Below, piece after piece: positions 1 to 8,876 of a stretch of DNA of 64,000 nt. Numbering within the stretch: position 1 is the first letter of the stretch; each line of letters opens with the position of its first letter. A program made the translations under genes and the position numbers. Source of the stretch: Streptomyces mesophilus (GTDB lineage Bacteria; Actinomycetota; Actinomycetes; Streptomycetales; Streptomycetaceae); assembly GCF_011044995.1 (NCBI RefSeq), contig NZ_JAAKZW010000006.1, forward strand, positions 1-64,000, in the 5' to 3' direction. Below the pieces are notes generated by a model, which ran no database searches, had not been told where the DNA came from, and saw only the letters and a program-made list of their open reading frames with translations.

Positions 1-53
1 CACCCCAGCCGAGCCGCAACCCACCTCGCCTCCCCCTCAAGGAACCCCATCCC

Positions 54-1199
54 ATGTCAGCACCCACCGCGACCACTTCGCCGCCCGAGCCGCCGCCCGA
101 GCCGCCATCCACGGTCGAGCCGTCACAGGCTGCGCCGCCGGCCGGCCGCCTGCGCGCCCTCCCGCGTCACCCGCTCACCGTCGCCCTGCTCGCCGCCCTC
201 TGCGCCACCGGTGTCGGCGTGGTCCTGGTCGTCGCGGCCGGTGCGGAGCCGGCCACCGCGTGGCAGGCCCTGGACGAGGGCATGTTCGGGTCCTCGTACG
301 CCATCGGCAGCTCGCTGAACTCCGCGGCCGTGCTCGCCCTCATCGCCTCCGGCTTCACCGTCGCGCACCGCGCCGGCCTGGTGAACGTCGGCGGCGAGGG
401 TCAGCTCTGCGCGGGCGGAGCAGCCGCGGCGGCAACCGGACTTGCGCTCCCGGCGCAGGTGCCTACAGCCCTCGGCGTACCGCTGATCCTGATCGCCGGC
501 TTCCTCGCCGGCGCCGCATGGGCGGGCATCGCCGCCTGGCTGAAGGTGAAGCGCGGCACCAGCGAGGTCATCACCACCCTGCTCCTCAACTTCATCGGCA
601 TCGGCATGGTCTCCCTCGCCGTCCACGAGGAAGCACTGCTGCGCCAGCCAGTGACCTCGTCGGAGACCCTGCCGCAGTCCGCACCCCTGCCGACCGGGGC
701 CCAACTCCCCCTGATCGGCGACGTGGAGTCACCCGCCACCGCCATCGTCGTCGTCGCCGCGCTCGCTGTCGTGACCACCGGCATCGTGCTCCGGCACACC
801 GCACTCGGCCTGCGGCTGCGCGCCGTCGGACACTCCCCGGCCGCATCGGCCCGGCTCGGACTGCCCGTGGGACGGCTCGAAGGCGGCGGGCTCGCGTTCG
901 CCGGGGGGCTCGCGGGGATCGCGGGCGCGGCGCTCGTCGCCACCGCCCCGTATGTCCTCGCCGAGCACTTCTCCTCCGGGTACGGCTTCGCGGGCCTCGT
1001 CGTCGGACTGCTCGCCCGCGGCTCGCTCACCGCCGTCGCCGCCGTGTCGCTGCTCTTCGGCTTCCTGACCTCCGGCGGCATCAACCTCCAACTCGCCGCC
1101 GAAGTACCCGCGTCCACCGTCCAGATCGTCCAGAGCCTGCTCGTGCTGTTCATCGCCGCCGCGATGTTGTTCACCACGCGCCGTCCAGGGAGCCGCTGA
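54..1199 (+). CDS. Nucleoside-type ABC transporter permease (first subunit)
   Basis: This is one of two membrane permease subunits of an ABC importer of the BmpA/PnrA (YufP-like) class, which usually carries nucleosides. A Pro/Ala-rich cytoplasmic tail of about 40 residues precedes roughly eight to ten hydrophobic segments over 381 residues. The family signature VNVGGEGQ lies near residue 110 and the conserved stretch SEVITTLLLNFI near residue 170. An AAGGA ribosome site lies about nine bases before the ATG. The stop codon overlaps the next start (ATGA at 1198-1201), so the two permeases are translationally coupled. The ATPase and binding protein are presumably upstream, outside the window. 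The substrate is inferred from the family only. Confidence 0.88.
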   Translation: MSAPTATTSPPEPPPEPPSTVEPSQAAPPAGRLRALPRHPLTVALLAALCATGVGVVLVVAAGAEPATAWQALDEGMFGSSYAIGSSLNSAAVLALIASGFTVAHRAGLVNVGGEGQLCAGGAAAAATGLALPAQVPTALGVPLILIAGFLAGAAWAGIAAWLKVKRGTSEVITTLLLNFIGIGMVSLAVHEEALLRQPVTSSETLPQSAPLPTGAQLPLIGDVESPATAIVVVAALAVVTTGIVLRHTALGLRLRAVGHSPAASARLGLPVGRLEGGGLAFAGGLAGIAGAALVATAPYVLAEHFSSGYGFAGLVVGLLARGSLTAVAAVSLLFGFLTSGGINLQLAAEVPASTVQIVQSLLVLFIAAAMLFTTRRPGSR

Positions 1200-2125
1200 T
1201 GAGCGCCGTAGCCGAAGAACTCGCCTCCGGTGGTGTACGGATGGCCCTGCCGCTGCTGCTCGCCTCCAGTGGTGAACTGCTCAGCGAACGCGCGGGAGTT
1301 CTCAACCTCTCCGTCGAAGGCATGATGCTCACCAGCGCGTTCGCGGGCGCCGTGGGTGCGCACCAGTCGGGCAGCGCGGCCGTCGGAGTCGTCACCGCGG
1401 TCGCCGCAGGGCTGCTGTTCGCCGCACTCCAGGCGCTGCTCAGCGTCACCCTGCGCGCCGACCAGATCGTCACCGGCATCACCGCCAACGCCCTCGCGCT
1501 CGGCGCCACCACCTACGGCGCACGCCTCGTCTTCGGCGACGGCGCGGGCGCCAAGTCCCTGCCCGGCCTCGACCCGCTGGCCCTTCCGCTGCTCAGCGAC
1601 CTCCCGATCCTCGGCCCGGCCCTCTTCGAGCAGACCCTCCTCGGCTATCTCGCCTTCGCCGTGGCCATCGCGCTCGCCGTCGGCTTCAGCCGCCGCAGGA
1701 CCGCGGGGCTCGCGATCGACGCGGTGGGCGAGGACGCCCTGTCCGCCGACCGCAGCGGACTGCCGGTCGCCTTCATCCGATACGGAACCGTCCTGCTGAC
1801 CGGTGTCACCGCGGCCCTCGCCGGCGCGCATCTCGCACTCTCCGAAGTCCATGCCTTCAGCGACAACATCACCGGCGGCATCGGCTATCTCGCCGTGGTC
1901 GCGGTCATCGCGGGACGCTGGCGCGCCTGGCCGACGCTGCTCGCCTGCCTGGTCTTCGGGCTTGCCCAGTCCCTGCAGTTCGCGGCGCCCGCGCTCGGCC
2001 TGCACCTCTCGGCCCCGCTCCTGACGACCTTGCCGTACGTCTTCGCCCTCCTCGCTGTGAGCGGCCTGGTCGGCCGCAGCCGCGCCCCTTCGGGCCTGAC
2101 CACCCCGTTCGTCCGCGCCAGTTGA
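1199..2125 (+). CDS. Nucleoside-type ABC transporter permease (second subunit)
   Basis: This is the partner permease (YufQ-like), 308 residues, with about eight to nine hydrophobic segments. The family signature GVLNLSVEGMM lies near residue 32, followed by DQIVTGITANALALG, the typical second conserved block. The start at 1199 is chosen because its ATG overlaps the TGA of the preceding permease; a longer reading of the same frame runs antisense-like through the upstream gene and is not credible. With its partner it would form the membrane channel of the importer. Both are in the plasma membrane. No riboswitch or operator is evident between the two genes. Confidence 0.88.
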   Translation: MSAVAEELASGGVRMALPLLLASSGELLSERAGVLNLSVEGMMLTSAFAGAVGAHQSGSAAVGVVTAVAAGLLFAALQALLSVTLRADQIVTGITANALALGATTYGARLVFGDGAGAKSLPGLDPLALPLLSDLPILGPALFEQTLLGYLAFAVAIALAVGFSRRRTAGLAIDAVGEDALSADRSGLPVAFIRYGTVLLTGVTAALAGAHLALSEVHAFSDNITGGIGYLAVVAVIAGRWRAWPTLLACLVFGLAQSLQFAAPALGLHLSAPLLTTLPYVFALLAVSGLVGRSRAPSGLTTPFVRAS

Positions 2126-2226
2126 GGCCCCGACAAGGGGACCATCTGTACGGGACGTATCGCCCGAAGCGGACATCGCGCAGGACGAACGGTCCCCCGA
2201 TCACTACTACAGGAGCATCCGCACCC

Positions 2227-3246
2227 ATGAGCCTGATTCTTACCCGGTCAGTGATACGTGATCTTTTCGCCGGAGGCGGAGGAGAAGGCCGAGGCGAAGC
2301 CGTCGAGGAGGTTGAGCGGGCGGTGGGGCGCGCCCATCGGGATCTGGCGCGGGGGCGGGCCGTGTTGCCCGCGCCGCCCGCGATGCGGCAGCCGGCGGGG
2401 GACGGCGCCTATCTCGCGATGGCCGCGGCCTCCGCGCCCGATCGGCTCGCCACGGTCAAGCTCCTCGCCGATCTGCCCGCCAATCGCGAGCGCGGACTGC
2501 CGGTCCAGCGCTCCGCGGTCCTCGCGGTGGACGCCGAGACCGGTGCCTGCGTGGCGTTGCTCGACGGCGCGGAACTCACCCGGATCCGCACCGCCGCCGC
2601 CACCGCGGTCGCCACCCGGGCGCTGGCCCGCGCAGACGCCCGCACCCTCGGCATTCTGGGTACGGGCCCGCTGGCCCGCGCCCACGTACGGGCGCTGCTG
2701 CCCGGGCGCCCGTACGAGCACGTCCTGATCTGGGGCCGCACCCCGGCCAACGCCCAGGCGCTGGCGCAGTGGATCACGGCCGAACTCGACGTCCCCGCCA
2801 AGGTGTTCGCCGACCCCCGCTCCGTCACGGAGCACGCCGACGTCCTGTGCACCCTCACCCCGTCCCGCGACCCGCTCGTCCACGGCGCCTGGCTCCAGGC
2901 GGGGCAGCACATCAACGCGGTCGGCGCCCCGCCACGCCCCGACCACCGCGAACTCGACACGGAGGCGGTGCTGCGCTGCCGCATCGTCGTCGACGCGTAC
3001 GACACGGCGCGCGCCAAATCGGGCGAGGTGCTCATTCCCCTCGCGGAAGGCGCCCTCACCGAGGACGCCTTCCGCACCGAACTCGGCTCGGTGCTCACCG
3101 GACAGGCCCCGGGCCGCACCACCGACGACGAGCTGACGCTCTTCAACTCGGTGGGTGTCGGACTCCAGGACCTGGCGGTGGCGCGGCTGCTGATCGACCG
3201 GGCGGCGGAGCGGGGCGTGGGGCTGACCGTCGACCTTGCGGGATGA
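2227..3246 (+). CDS. Ornithine cyclodeaminase / mu-crystallin family protein
   Basis: This is an NAD(P)-binding protein of the ornithine cyclodeaminase/mu-crystallin family, 339 residues. The N-terminal half carries the substrate region, including a lysine in VKLLADLP and the arginine-containing TRIRTAAATAVA stretch. The Rossmann dinucleotide motif GILGTGPLA lies near residue 142. The start at 2227 is supported by AGGAG at 2211-2215. The frame is open further upstream but overlaps the permease gene. Members act as ornithine cyclodeaminases, alanine dehydrogenases or ketimine reductases, and the sequence alone does not decide which. It lies 101 bases after the permease operon and could be read through from it. 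Confidence 0.8.
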   Translation: MSLILTRSVIRDLFAGGGGEGRGEAVEEVERAVGRAHRDLARGRAVLPAPPAMRQPAGDGAYLAMAAASAPDRLATVKLLADLPANRERGLPVQRSAVLAVDAETGACVALLDGAELTRIRTAAATAVATRALARADARTLGILGTGPLARAHVRALLPGRPYEHVLIWGRTPANAQALAQWITAELDVPAKVFADPRSVTEHADVLCTLTPSRDPLVHGAWLQAGQHINAVGAPPRPDHRELDTEAVLRCRIVVDAYDTARAKSGEVLIPLAEGALTEDAFRTELGSVLTGQAPGRTTDDELTLFNSVGVGLQDLAVARLLIDRAAERGVGLTVDLAG

Positions 3247-3264
3247 GCCGCCCCCGGAACCCCG

Positions 3265-4254
3265 TCAGCCCGCCAACAGCTTGTCGATCCGCTGCAGTTC
3301 CTCCGTGGAGAACTCCAGGTTCTCCGTGGCCGCGACACTGTCCGCGAGCTGCTCCGGGCTGCTCGCGCCCGCGATCGCCGAGGTGACCGCGCCGTCGCGC
3401 AGCACCCACGCGAGGGCCATCTGCGCGAGGGACTGGCCGCGCTCGCGGGCGATGTCGTTGAGCGCCTTGAGCTGGGTGACCGTGTCATCGGTGATGTTGT
3501 CGGCGTTCAGGAACGGGCTGAGGCCGGCCGCGCGCGAGTCGGCGGGGATGCCGTCCAGGTAACGGTTGGTCAGCAGTCCCTGGGCGAGCGGCGAGTAGAC
3601 CACCGAACCGGCGCCCGCCTCGGCGAGCTCCGACCACAGTCCGTTCTCCGGCGTGCGGTCCAGCATCGAGTACTTCGGCTGGTGGACCAGGAGCGGCGTG
3701 CCCAACTCGCGCAGGATGCGGGCGGCTTCACGGGTCTGCTCGGGCGAGTAGTTGGAGATGCCCGCGTACAGCGCCTTGCCCTGGCGTACCGCCGCGTCCA
3801 GGGCGCTCATCGTCTCCTCGAGCGGGGTGTCCGGGTCGGGGCGGTGCGAGTAGAAGATGTCGACGTACTCCAGACCCATGCGCTTCAGGGACTGGTCGAG
3901 GGAGGACAGGACGTACTTGCGCGAGCCCCATTCGCCGTACGGCCCCGGCCACATGAGGTAGCCGGCCTTCGTGGAGACGACGATCTCGTCGCGGTGGGCG
4001 CGCAGATCCTCCTGGTAGATCCGGCCGAACGCGGTCTCGGCGGCGCCGGGCGGCGGACCGTAGTTGTTGGCCAGGTCGAAGTGCGTGACGCCCAGGTCGA
4101 AGGCCTTGTGCACGATGGCCCGCTGGCGGTCCAGGGAGCGGTCGGTGCCGAAGTTGTGCCACAGGCCCAGGGAGACGGCGGGCAGCAGCAGACCGCTCCG
4201 GCCGGTGCGGCGGTAGGGCATGGACTCGTAACGGCCGGGTGCGGCTGCGTACAC
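3265..4254 (-). CDS. Aldo/keto reductase (YghZ/GPR type)
   Basis: This is an NADPH-dependent aldo/keto reductase, about 329 residues, with a TIM barrel. The N-terminus carries YRRTGRSGLLLPAVSLGLWHNFG, typical of the Kv-beta/YghZ subgroup, which includes L-glyceraldehyde 3-phosphate reductase. The catalytic Asp-Tyr part is FDLANNYGPPPG, the catalytic Lys lies in VVSTKAGY, and the His in IFYSHRPDPD. The GTG at 4254 is preferred because a GAGG ribosome site lies six bases before it; an alternative in-frame GTG at 4266 would lie inside that site. The gene is convergent with the cyclodeaminase-like gene. The physiological substrate is not predictable. Confidence 0.85.
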   Translation of the reverse strand: MYAAAPGRYESMPYRRTGRSGLLLPAVSLGLWHNFGTDRSLDRQRAIVHKAFDLGVTHFDLANNYGPPPGAAETAFGRIYQEDLRAHRDEIVVSTKAGYLMWPGPYGEWGSRKYVLSSLDQSLKRMGLEYVDIFYSHRPDPDTPLEETMSALDAAVRQGKALYAGISNYSPEQTREAARILRELGTPLLVHQPKYSMLDRTPENGLWSELAEAGAGSVVYSPLAQGLLTNRYLDGIPADSRAAGLSPFLNADNITDDTVTQLKALNDIARERGQSLAQMALAWVLRDGAVTSAIAGASSPEQLADSVAATENLEFSTEELQRIDKLLAG

Positions 4255-4380
4255 GAAGGACCTCACTCCAGAGTCGAAGAACGTTTCTGCCCAGCCTCAC
4301 CCGCCCGGCGCCCGGCTGTCCAACAAGAACGAACAAAATCTTCCCGTATGGCTCCCCGCGTCCGTCCTACGGAGAGGTTC

Positions 4381-5469
4381 CTACGGAGAGGTGTCGCCCG
4401 CCTGCCGCGGCCCCAGGACCTCGCTCAGGTCGAAGTTCACCGGTTCCTCGAGCTGTTCGTACGTGCAGCTCTCGGGCGTACGGTCGGGGCGCCAGCGCCG
4501 CCACTGGGCGGTGTGCCGGAAGCGCGCCCCGTTCTCCATGTGGTCGTACGCCACCTCGGCCACGCGCTCGGGCCGCAGCGGTACCCAGGTGAGGTCCTTC
4601 TTGCCGCTCCAGCGGTTGACCGCACCCGGCAGCCGGGCCGACTCGTGCGCGGCCTCCTCGGCCCACGCCGCCCACGGGTGGCCCTCGGCCGATTCCATCC
4701 GCAGCGGCTCCAGCTCCTCGACCAGCTCCTCGCGCCGCTTCATCGAGAACGCCGCCACCACGCCCACGTGCTGGAGCACGCCTTGGTCGTCGTGCAGCCC
4801 GAGGAGCAGGGAGCCGACGACGGGCCCGCTCTTGTGGAGGCGGTAGCCGGCGACGACCACATCGGCGGTCCGCTCGTGCTTGATCTTGAACATCAGCCGC
4901 TCGTTCTGCCGGTAGAGCAGATCCAGCGGCTTCGCGATCACCCCGTCCAGACCCGCGCCCTCGTACTGCTCGAACCACTGGCGGGCCACGTCCTGGTCCG
5001 TGGTCGCGGGCGCGATGTGCACGGGCGCCGAAGAGCCCGCGAGCGCCATCACCAGCTTGGCCCGGCGGTCCGCGAGCGGCGTGTCCACCAGCGACTCGTC
5101 GCCGAGCGCGAGCAGATCGAAGGCGACGAACGAGGCCGGCGTCTGCTCGGCGAGCAGCTTCACGCGCGATGCCGCCGGGTGGATACGCTCCGTGAGCGCG
5201 TCGAAGTCGAGCCGGCCCTCGCGGGCGATGACCACCTCGCCGTCGATCACACAGCGTGCCGGCAGGTTCGCCTTCAACGACTCCACGAGCTCCGGAAAGT
5301 ACCTGGTCAGCGGCTTGCCCGTACGGCTGCCCACCTCGATCTCATCGCCGTCGCGGAACACCAGGGCCCGGAAGCCGTCCCACTTCGCCTCGTACTGCAT
5401 ATCCGGCGGGATCTTGGCGACGGACTTCGCGAGCATCGGCTTGACGGGCGGCATCACCGGCAGGTCCAT
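4381..5469 (-). CDS. ATP-dependent DNA ligase (LigD/LigC-type ligase domain)
   Basis: This enzyme seals DNA nicks using ATP, most likely in non-homologous end joining. It is about 362 residues: a nucleotidyltransferase domain followed by an OB fold. Motif I is EAKWDGFR, in which the Lys becomes adenylated; SRTGKPLTRYFPEL, FVAFDLLALGDE, GLDGVIAKP and MFKIKHERTADVVV supply the later motifs. The start is set at the ATG encoding MDLPVMPPVKPMLAK, since the longer frame runs into the divergent polymerase gene. In actinomycetes these domains are often separate proteins instead of one fused LigD, which fits here. No Ku gene lies in the window. Confidence 0.87.
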   Translation of the reverse strand: MDLPVMPPVKPMLAKSVAKIPPDMQYEAKWDGFRALVFRDGDEIEVGSRTGKPLTRYFPELVESLKANLPARCVIDGEVVIAREGRLDFDALTERIHPAASRVKLLAEQTPASFVAFDLLALGDESLVDTPLADRRAKLVMALAGSSAPVHIAPATTDQDVARQWFEQYEGAGLDGVIAKPLDLLYRQNERLMFKIKHERTADVVVAGYRLHKSGPVVGSLLLGLHDDQGVLQHVGVVAAFSMKRREELVEELEPLRMESAEGHPWAAWAEEAAHESARLPGAVNRWSGKKDLTWVPLRPERVAEVAYDHMENGARFRHTAQWRRWRPDRTPESCTYEQLEEPVNFDLSEVLGPRQAGDTSP

Positions 5470-5560
5470 GCTGTCGATTGTGGGGCGTGACGCCGTCGTG
5501 CGCCCGGTGGATCCCCACTTCCGTATGCAGCGCCCCCGCGCCCCGCCTACCGTGGCAGGC
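5470..5560. promoter_or_regulatory. Divergent promoter region of the NHEJ pair
   Basis: These 91 bases separate two divergently transcribed NHEJ genes. On the plus strand TACCGT (5548-5553) ends seven bases before the ATG. On the minus strand CACAAT (reading 5482 to 5477) ends seven bases before the other ATG. Neither start has a convincing ribosome site. Both transcripts may therefore be leaderless, which is common in Streptomyces. This is inferred from spacing alone. Confidence 0.4.
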
Positions 5561-6577
5561 ATGGGTGGAGCTGCGATCGAGCTGGATGCGGGCGGCCGGA
5601 AAGTGCGGCTTTCGAGCCCGGACAAGCTGTTCTTTCCGGAGGCCGGCTATACGAAGCGGGACCTCGCCGAGTACTACCTGGCGGTCGGCGACGGCATCCT
5701 GCGCGCGCTGCGCGACCGTCCGACGACCCTGGAGCGCTATCCGGACGGGGTCGGCGGCGAGTCCTTCTTCCAGAAGCGCGCCGCGAAGAACACCCCGGAC
5801 TGGATCCCGACGGCCGAGATCACCTTCCCCAGCGGACGCAAGGCGCACGAGATCTGTCCGACCGAGGTGGCGGCGGTGATCTGGGCGGCCCAGTTCGGCA
5901 CGTGCACCTTCCATCCCTGGCCGGTACGCGCGGACGACACCGACCACCCCGACGAACTCCGGATCGACCTCGACCCGCAGCCCGGTACGGACTTCGAGGA
6001 CGCGGTGCGCGCCGCGCACGAACTGCGGGCGGTGCTCGACGAGTTCGGCGGGCTGGTCGGCTGGCCCAAGACCTCCGGCGGCCGCGGTCTGCATGTGTTC
6101 GTGCCGATCGAGCCGCGCTGGGACTTCATCGAGGTACGGCACGCGGTGATCGCCGCCGGGCGTGAACTGGAGCGCCGGATGCCGGACTCGGTGACCACGG
6201 CCTGGTGGAAGGAGGAGCGCGGCGAGAGGATCTTCGTCGACTACAACCAGGCAGCCCGCGACCGCACCATCGCCTCCGCCTATTCCGTACGGCCGAACGC
6301 GAAGGCCCTCGTCTCGGCGCCCCTGACGTGGGACGAGGTCGACGAGGTGCATCCCGACGACTTCGACCTCAAGACGATGCAGAGCCGGTACGCCGAACTC
6401 GGCGACGTCCACGCCGACATGGACCGCACCCGCCACACCCTCGACGCCCTCCTGGAGCTCTCGGAACGCGACGCGAAGGACCGCGGCCTGGGCGACATGC
6501 CGTATCCGCCGGACTACCCCAAGATGCCGGGCGAGCCGAAGCGGGTGGCGCCGAGCCGGGCGAAGAAGGAGCAGTAG
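5561..6577 (+). CDS. LigD-type NHEJ DNA polymerase/primase domain protein
   Basis: This is a stand-alone polymerase domain of the LigD/archaeo-eukaryotic primase superfamily, 338 residues, used to fill ends before ligation. The metal-binding catalytic acidic pair is in RIDLDPQPG, and the nucleotide-binding block includes SGGRGLHVFVP and IFVDYNQAARDRTIASAYSVR. The N-terminal KLFFPEAGYTKRDLAEYY is characteristic of this family. The start at 5561 follows the minus-strand ligase start by 91 bases. The C-terminal about 60 residues are a charged extension rich in Asp, Arg and Pro. Paired divergently with the ligase, it makes a split LigD. A Ku partner would have to be elsewhere. Confidence 0.9.
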   Translation: MGGAAIELDAGGRKVRLSSPDKLFFPEAGYTKRDLAEYYLAVGDGILRALRDRPTTLERYPDGVGGESFFQKRAAKNTPDWIPTAEITFPSGRKAHEICPTEVAAVIWAAQFGTCTFHPWPVRADDTDHPDELRIDLDPQPGTDFEDAVRAAHELRAVLDEFGGLVGWPKTSGGRGLHVFVPIEPRWDFIEVRHAVIAAGRELERRMPDSVTTAWWKEERGERIFVDYNQAARDRTIASAYSVRPNAKALVSAPLTWDEVDEVHPDDFDLKTMQSRYAELGDVHADMDRTRHTLDALLELSERDAKDRGLGDMPYPPDYPKMPGEPKRVAPSRAKKEQ

Positions 6578-6585
6578 CCGCGGAC

Positions 6586-6631
6586 GTGCGGGTGCCCCCA
6601 CCCCGTGCGAAGGGGATGGGGGCACCTGCAC
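6586..6631. terminator. Bidirectional hairpin terminator
   Basis: The inverted repeat GGTGCCCCCACCCC (6591-6604) pairs with GGGG-A-TGGGGGCACC (6612-6626), with outer bases GTGC/GCAC extending it. The loop is about seven bases. It sits between the convergent polymerase and DUF1080 genes and can serve both strands. There is no U-run, as is usual for Streptomyces terminators. Confidence 0.7.
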
Positions 6632-6644
6632 AACTGCCTTGTTC

Positions 6645-8876
6645 CTACAGCTCCTTGATCCGGATGTCACGGTACGAGACGACGTCCGTCACCCCGTGCA
6701 CCTGGATCCCGATGTAGCCGGACGCGAAGCGCCGGCCGTCCGTGCCGGGGTCGTCGGCCCGCGGGGGCTCGAAGACCTGGCCGCCGGTGTTGTCGAACTC
6801 GTTGATCAGCACACCGTTGCGGAAGATCTTGTAGTGCTGGTCGACCACCTGGATCTCGTAGTCGTTCCACGTGCCCTTCGGGGTCACGCCCGCACCGGCC
6901 AGACCCACGCGGTCGAAGCCGTAGATCGAACCGGTCTTGTACATGTCGCCGACAGGGCTGTCGAACTCCTGCACCTCATGCCCGTACTTGATGGCGACCC
7001 ACTCCGGACGCGACTCCTCCGGGTGGTCGTGGACCCACGGGAAGCGCACGAACACACCGGAGTTGGCGTTGCCGTTGGCCGGGGCGTCGTCGCGCCACTG
7101 GAGCTTCAAGGAGAAGTCCGTGTACTTGCGCTCCGGGAACCACAGCATGCCGAGGCCGGCCTTCGAGGTGCCCGAGGTGATCGTCCCGTCCGGGTTGAGA
7201 CCGAACGAACCGCCGCCCACATGCTGCCACTTGTCGAACGACCGCTGCGTGCCGTCGAACAGCGGTGTGTAGCCCGTGGTGTTGCCGGGCGTGCCGATCC
7301 CGGAGGCCTTCGCGGCCTGGTAGATCAGCCGGCCCTCACGGGCGCTGATGACGCCCTCGGCGACCACCCGGTCGCGGATGGTGTCCACGTGCTTGAGGAA
7401 GAGCGCGTGCGACGACCAGGACCGCTCGTCCTCGATCAGCTCGCCGATGGTGCAGCGCGCCTTGGTCATCCGGTTGGGCACTCCCGAGTTGACCGTGCCG
7501 ACGAACACCGTGTCGCGCTCGTCGAACTCCGGGCAGTTCGGGGCCTCGGGGCCCGCGCCCTGGACGACGGTGAACGCCGTCTGCTGCGCCTCGGACCCGT
7601 TGCCCGCCTTGTCCGTCGCACGGTAGGCGACCGTGTGCCGGCCGAAGCGGTCGAGGACCAGCGGCTGTGTGTACGTGACGTAGGGCGCGCCGTCGAGCGA
7701 GTACTCGACCTTGTCCACACCCGAGTCGTCGTCCGTGGCCGTCAGCGTCACCTTGGCCGAACCGACGTACGCTCCATCGGAGTTCTTGTTCCCGTCGACC
7801 TTCGCCGTGACCTCCGGCGGGGTCGTGTCCTCGGCCGGGGCCGCGACCAGCGTGAAGTCGACGCTCTTCTCGGCCGCCGCGTTGCCGGCCTTGTCCGTGG
7901 CCCGGTAGCGCACCTTGTAGGTGCCCGGGTCGTGGAACATCACCGGAGCGGTGTACGGCTGCCAGGCACCGTCCGCGCCGATCGCGTACTCGGTGGTGTT
8001 GACCCCCGAGCCCGCGTCCGTCGCCGAGACGGTGACCGTGGCCATGCCGACGTACTGGCCCTGGCCGTTCTGCTCACCGGTCACCGCGGCCGAGGTCTCC
8101 GGCGCCGTGGTGTCACCCGTGTCGGGCGCGACGACCTTGAAGGACTCGCTCTTCTCGGCCGCCACGTTGCCCGCCTTGTCGGCGGCCCGGTAGCGGATCT
8201 TGTGATCGCCGACCGTGTTCACCACGACAGGACCGGTGTACGGCTGCCAGGCGCCGTCGTCACCGACGGCGAACTCGGTCTTCTCGACGCCCGAACCACC
8301 GACCTCGTCCTCGGCGTCGACCGTCACCGTGGCCTGGCCGACGTACGCGCCGTCGGCGTTCTTGGTGCCGTCCACCTTCGCCGAGGTGACCGGCGCCGTG
8401 GTGTCCTCGCCGCTGCCCTCGGTCACGACGAGGATGCCCTGCATCGTGCCGTGGCCCGGGATGGTGCAGTGGTACAGGTACCGGCCCGGGGTGAGGACCA
8501 CCTCGGCGGTGTGCTTGCCGCCCTGGTCGTCGTTGGGGTTGGCCAGGATGTTCAGCGGTACGTCGTTGTTGTACTCGGGGTCCGCGATGTCGAAGGTCAG
8601 CGTGTGCGGCATCCCGGTGGTGTTGCCGGTGGCCGTGCTGTTCTCGAAGACGATCGTCGTCGCGCCCGCGACCGCGGTGGTCGGCGCCGACAGATAGCGG
8701 TCGATCGGATCGCCCGCCGTCCAGGTCAGCGTCTGCGCCGCGACCGCCGACGGCTCGGCTGCCGGGGGCTCCTCGCCGTATGCCATGGGCGCCGAAAGAC
8801 CGAGCACCAGGAGCAAGGTGGCGAGCAGGAGCCTCAGCGGTTTCATCCGCCGCATGTACACCAGGTGCTTTCTCAC
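6645..8876 (-). CDS. Secreted cupredoxin + Ig-like repeat + DUF1080 (3-keto-disaccharide hydrolase-type) protein
   Basis: This is a 743-residue exported multidomain protein. A signal peptide (LLLATLLLVLGLSAPMAYG) is followed by a cupredoxin-like domain to about residue 150, with type 1 copper ligands in MPHTLTF and YHCTIPGHGTMQG. Three similar OmpL47/Ig-like modules follow, each starting with a form of DTTAPVT and containing YRATDKAGN. A linker with EFDERDTVFVGT leads to a C-terminal DUF1080 concanavalin-like domain holding YTDFSLKLQWR and PEWVAIKYGHEVQ. The GTG at 8876 overlaps the TGA of the upstream gene (GTGA), so the two are coupled. DUF1080 proteins include 3-keto-disaccharide hydrolases. 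With the PQQ-type dehydrogenase partner it may oxidise and cleave sugars outside the cell, which is inference. Confidence 0.82.
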   Translation of the reverse strand: MRKHLVYMRRMKPLRLLLATLLLVLGLSAPMAYGEEPPAAEPSAVAAQTLTWTAGDPIDRYLSAPTTAVAGATTIVFENSTATGNTTGMPHTLTFDIADPEYNNDVPLNILANPNDDQGGKHTAEVVLTPGRYLYHCTIPGHGTMQGILVVTEGSGEDTTAPVTSAKVDGTKNADGAYVGQATVTVDAEDEVGGSGVEKTEFAVGDDGAWQPYTGPVVVNTVGDHKIRYRAADKAGNVAAEKSESFKVVAPDTGDTTAPETSAAVTGEQNGQGQYVGMATVTVSATDAGSGVNTTEYAIGADGAWQPYTAPVMFHDPGTYKVRYRATDKAGNAAAEKSVDFTLVAAPAEDTTPPEVTAKVDGNKNSDGAYVGSAKVTLTATDDDSGVDKVEYSLDGAPYVTYTQPLVLDRFGRHTVAYRATDKAGNGSEAQQTAFTVVQGAGPEAPNCPEFDERDTVFVGTVNSGVPNRMTKARCTIGELIEDERSWSSHALFLKHVDTIRDRVVAEGVISAREGRLIYQAAKASGIGTPGNTTGYTPLFDGTQRSFDKWQHVGGGSFGLNPDGTITSGTSKAGLGMLWFPERKYTDFSLKLQWRDDAPANGNANSGVFVRFPWVHDHPEESRPEWVAIKYGHEVQEFDSPVGDMYKTGSIYGFDRVGLAGAGVTPKGTWNDYEIQVVDQHYKIFRNGVLINEFDNTGGQVFEPPRADDPGTDGRRFASGYIGIQVHGVTDVVSYRDIRIKEL

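Noticed and set aside
1..3246. Purine catabolism link between the nucleoside-type permeases and the uricase at 32 kb
   Set aside because: They are 30 kb apart with unrelated genes between and no shared operator seen.
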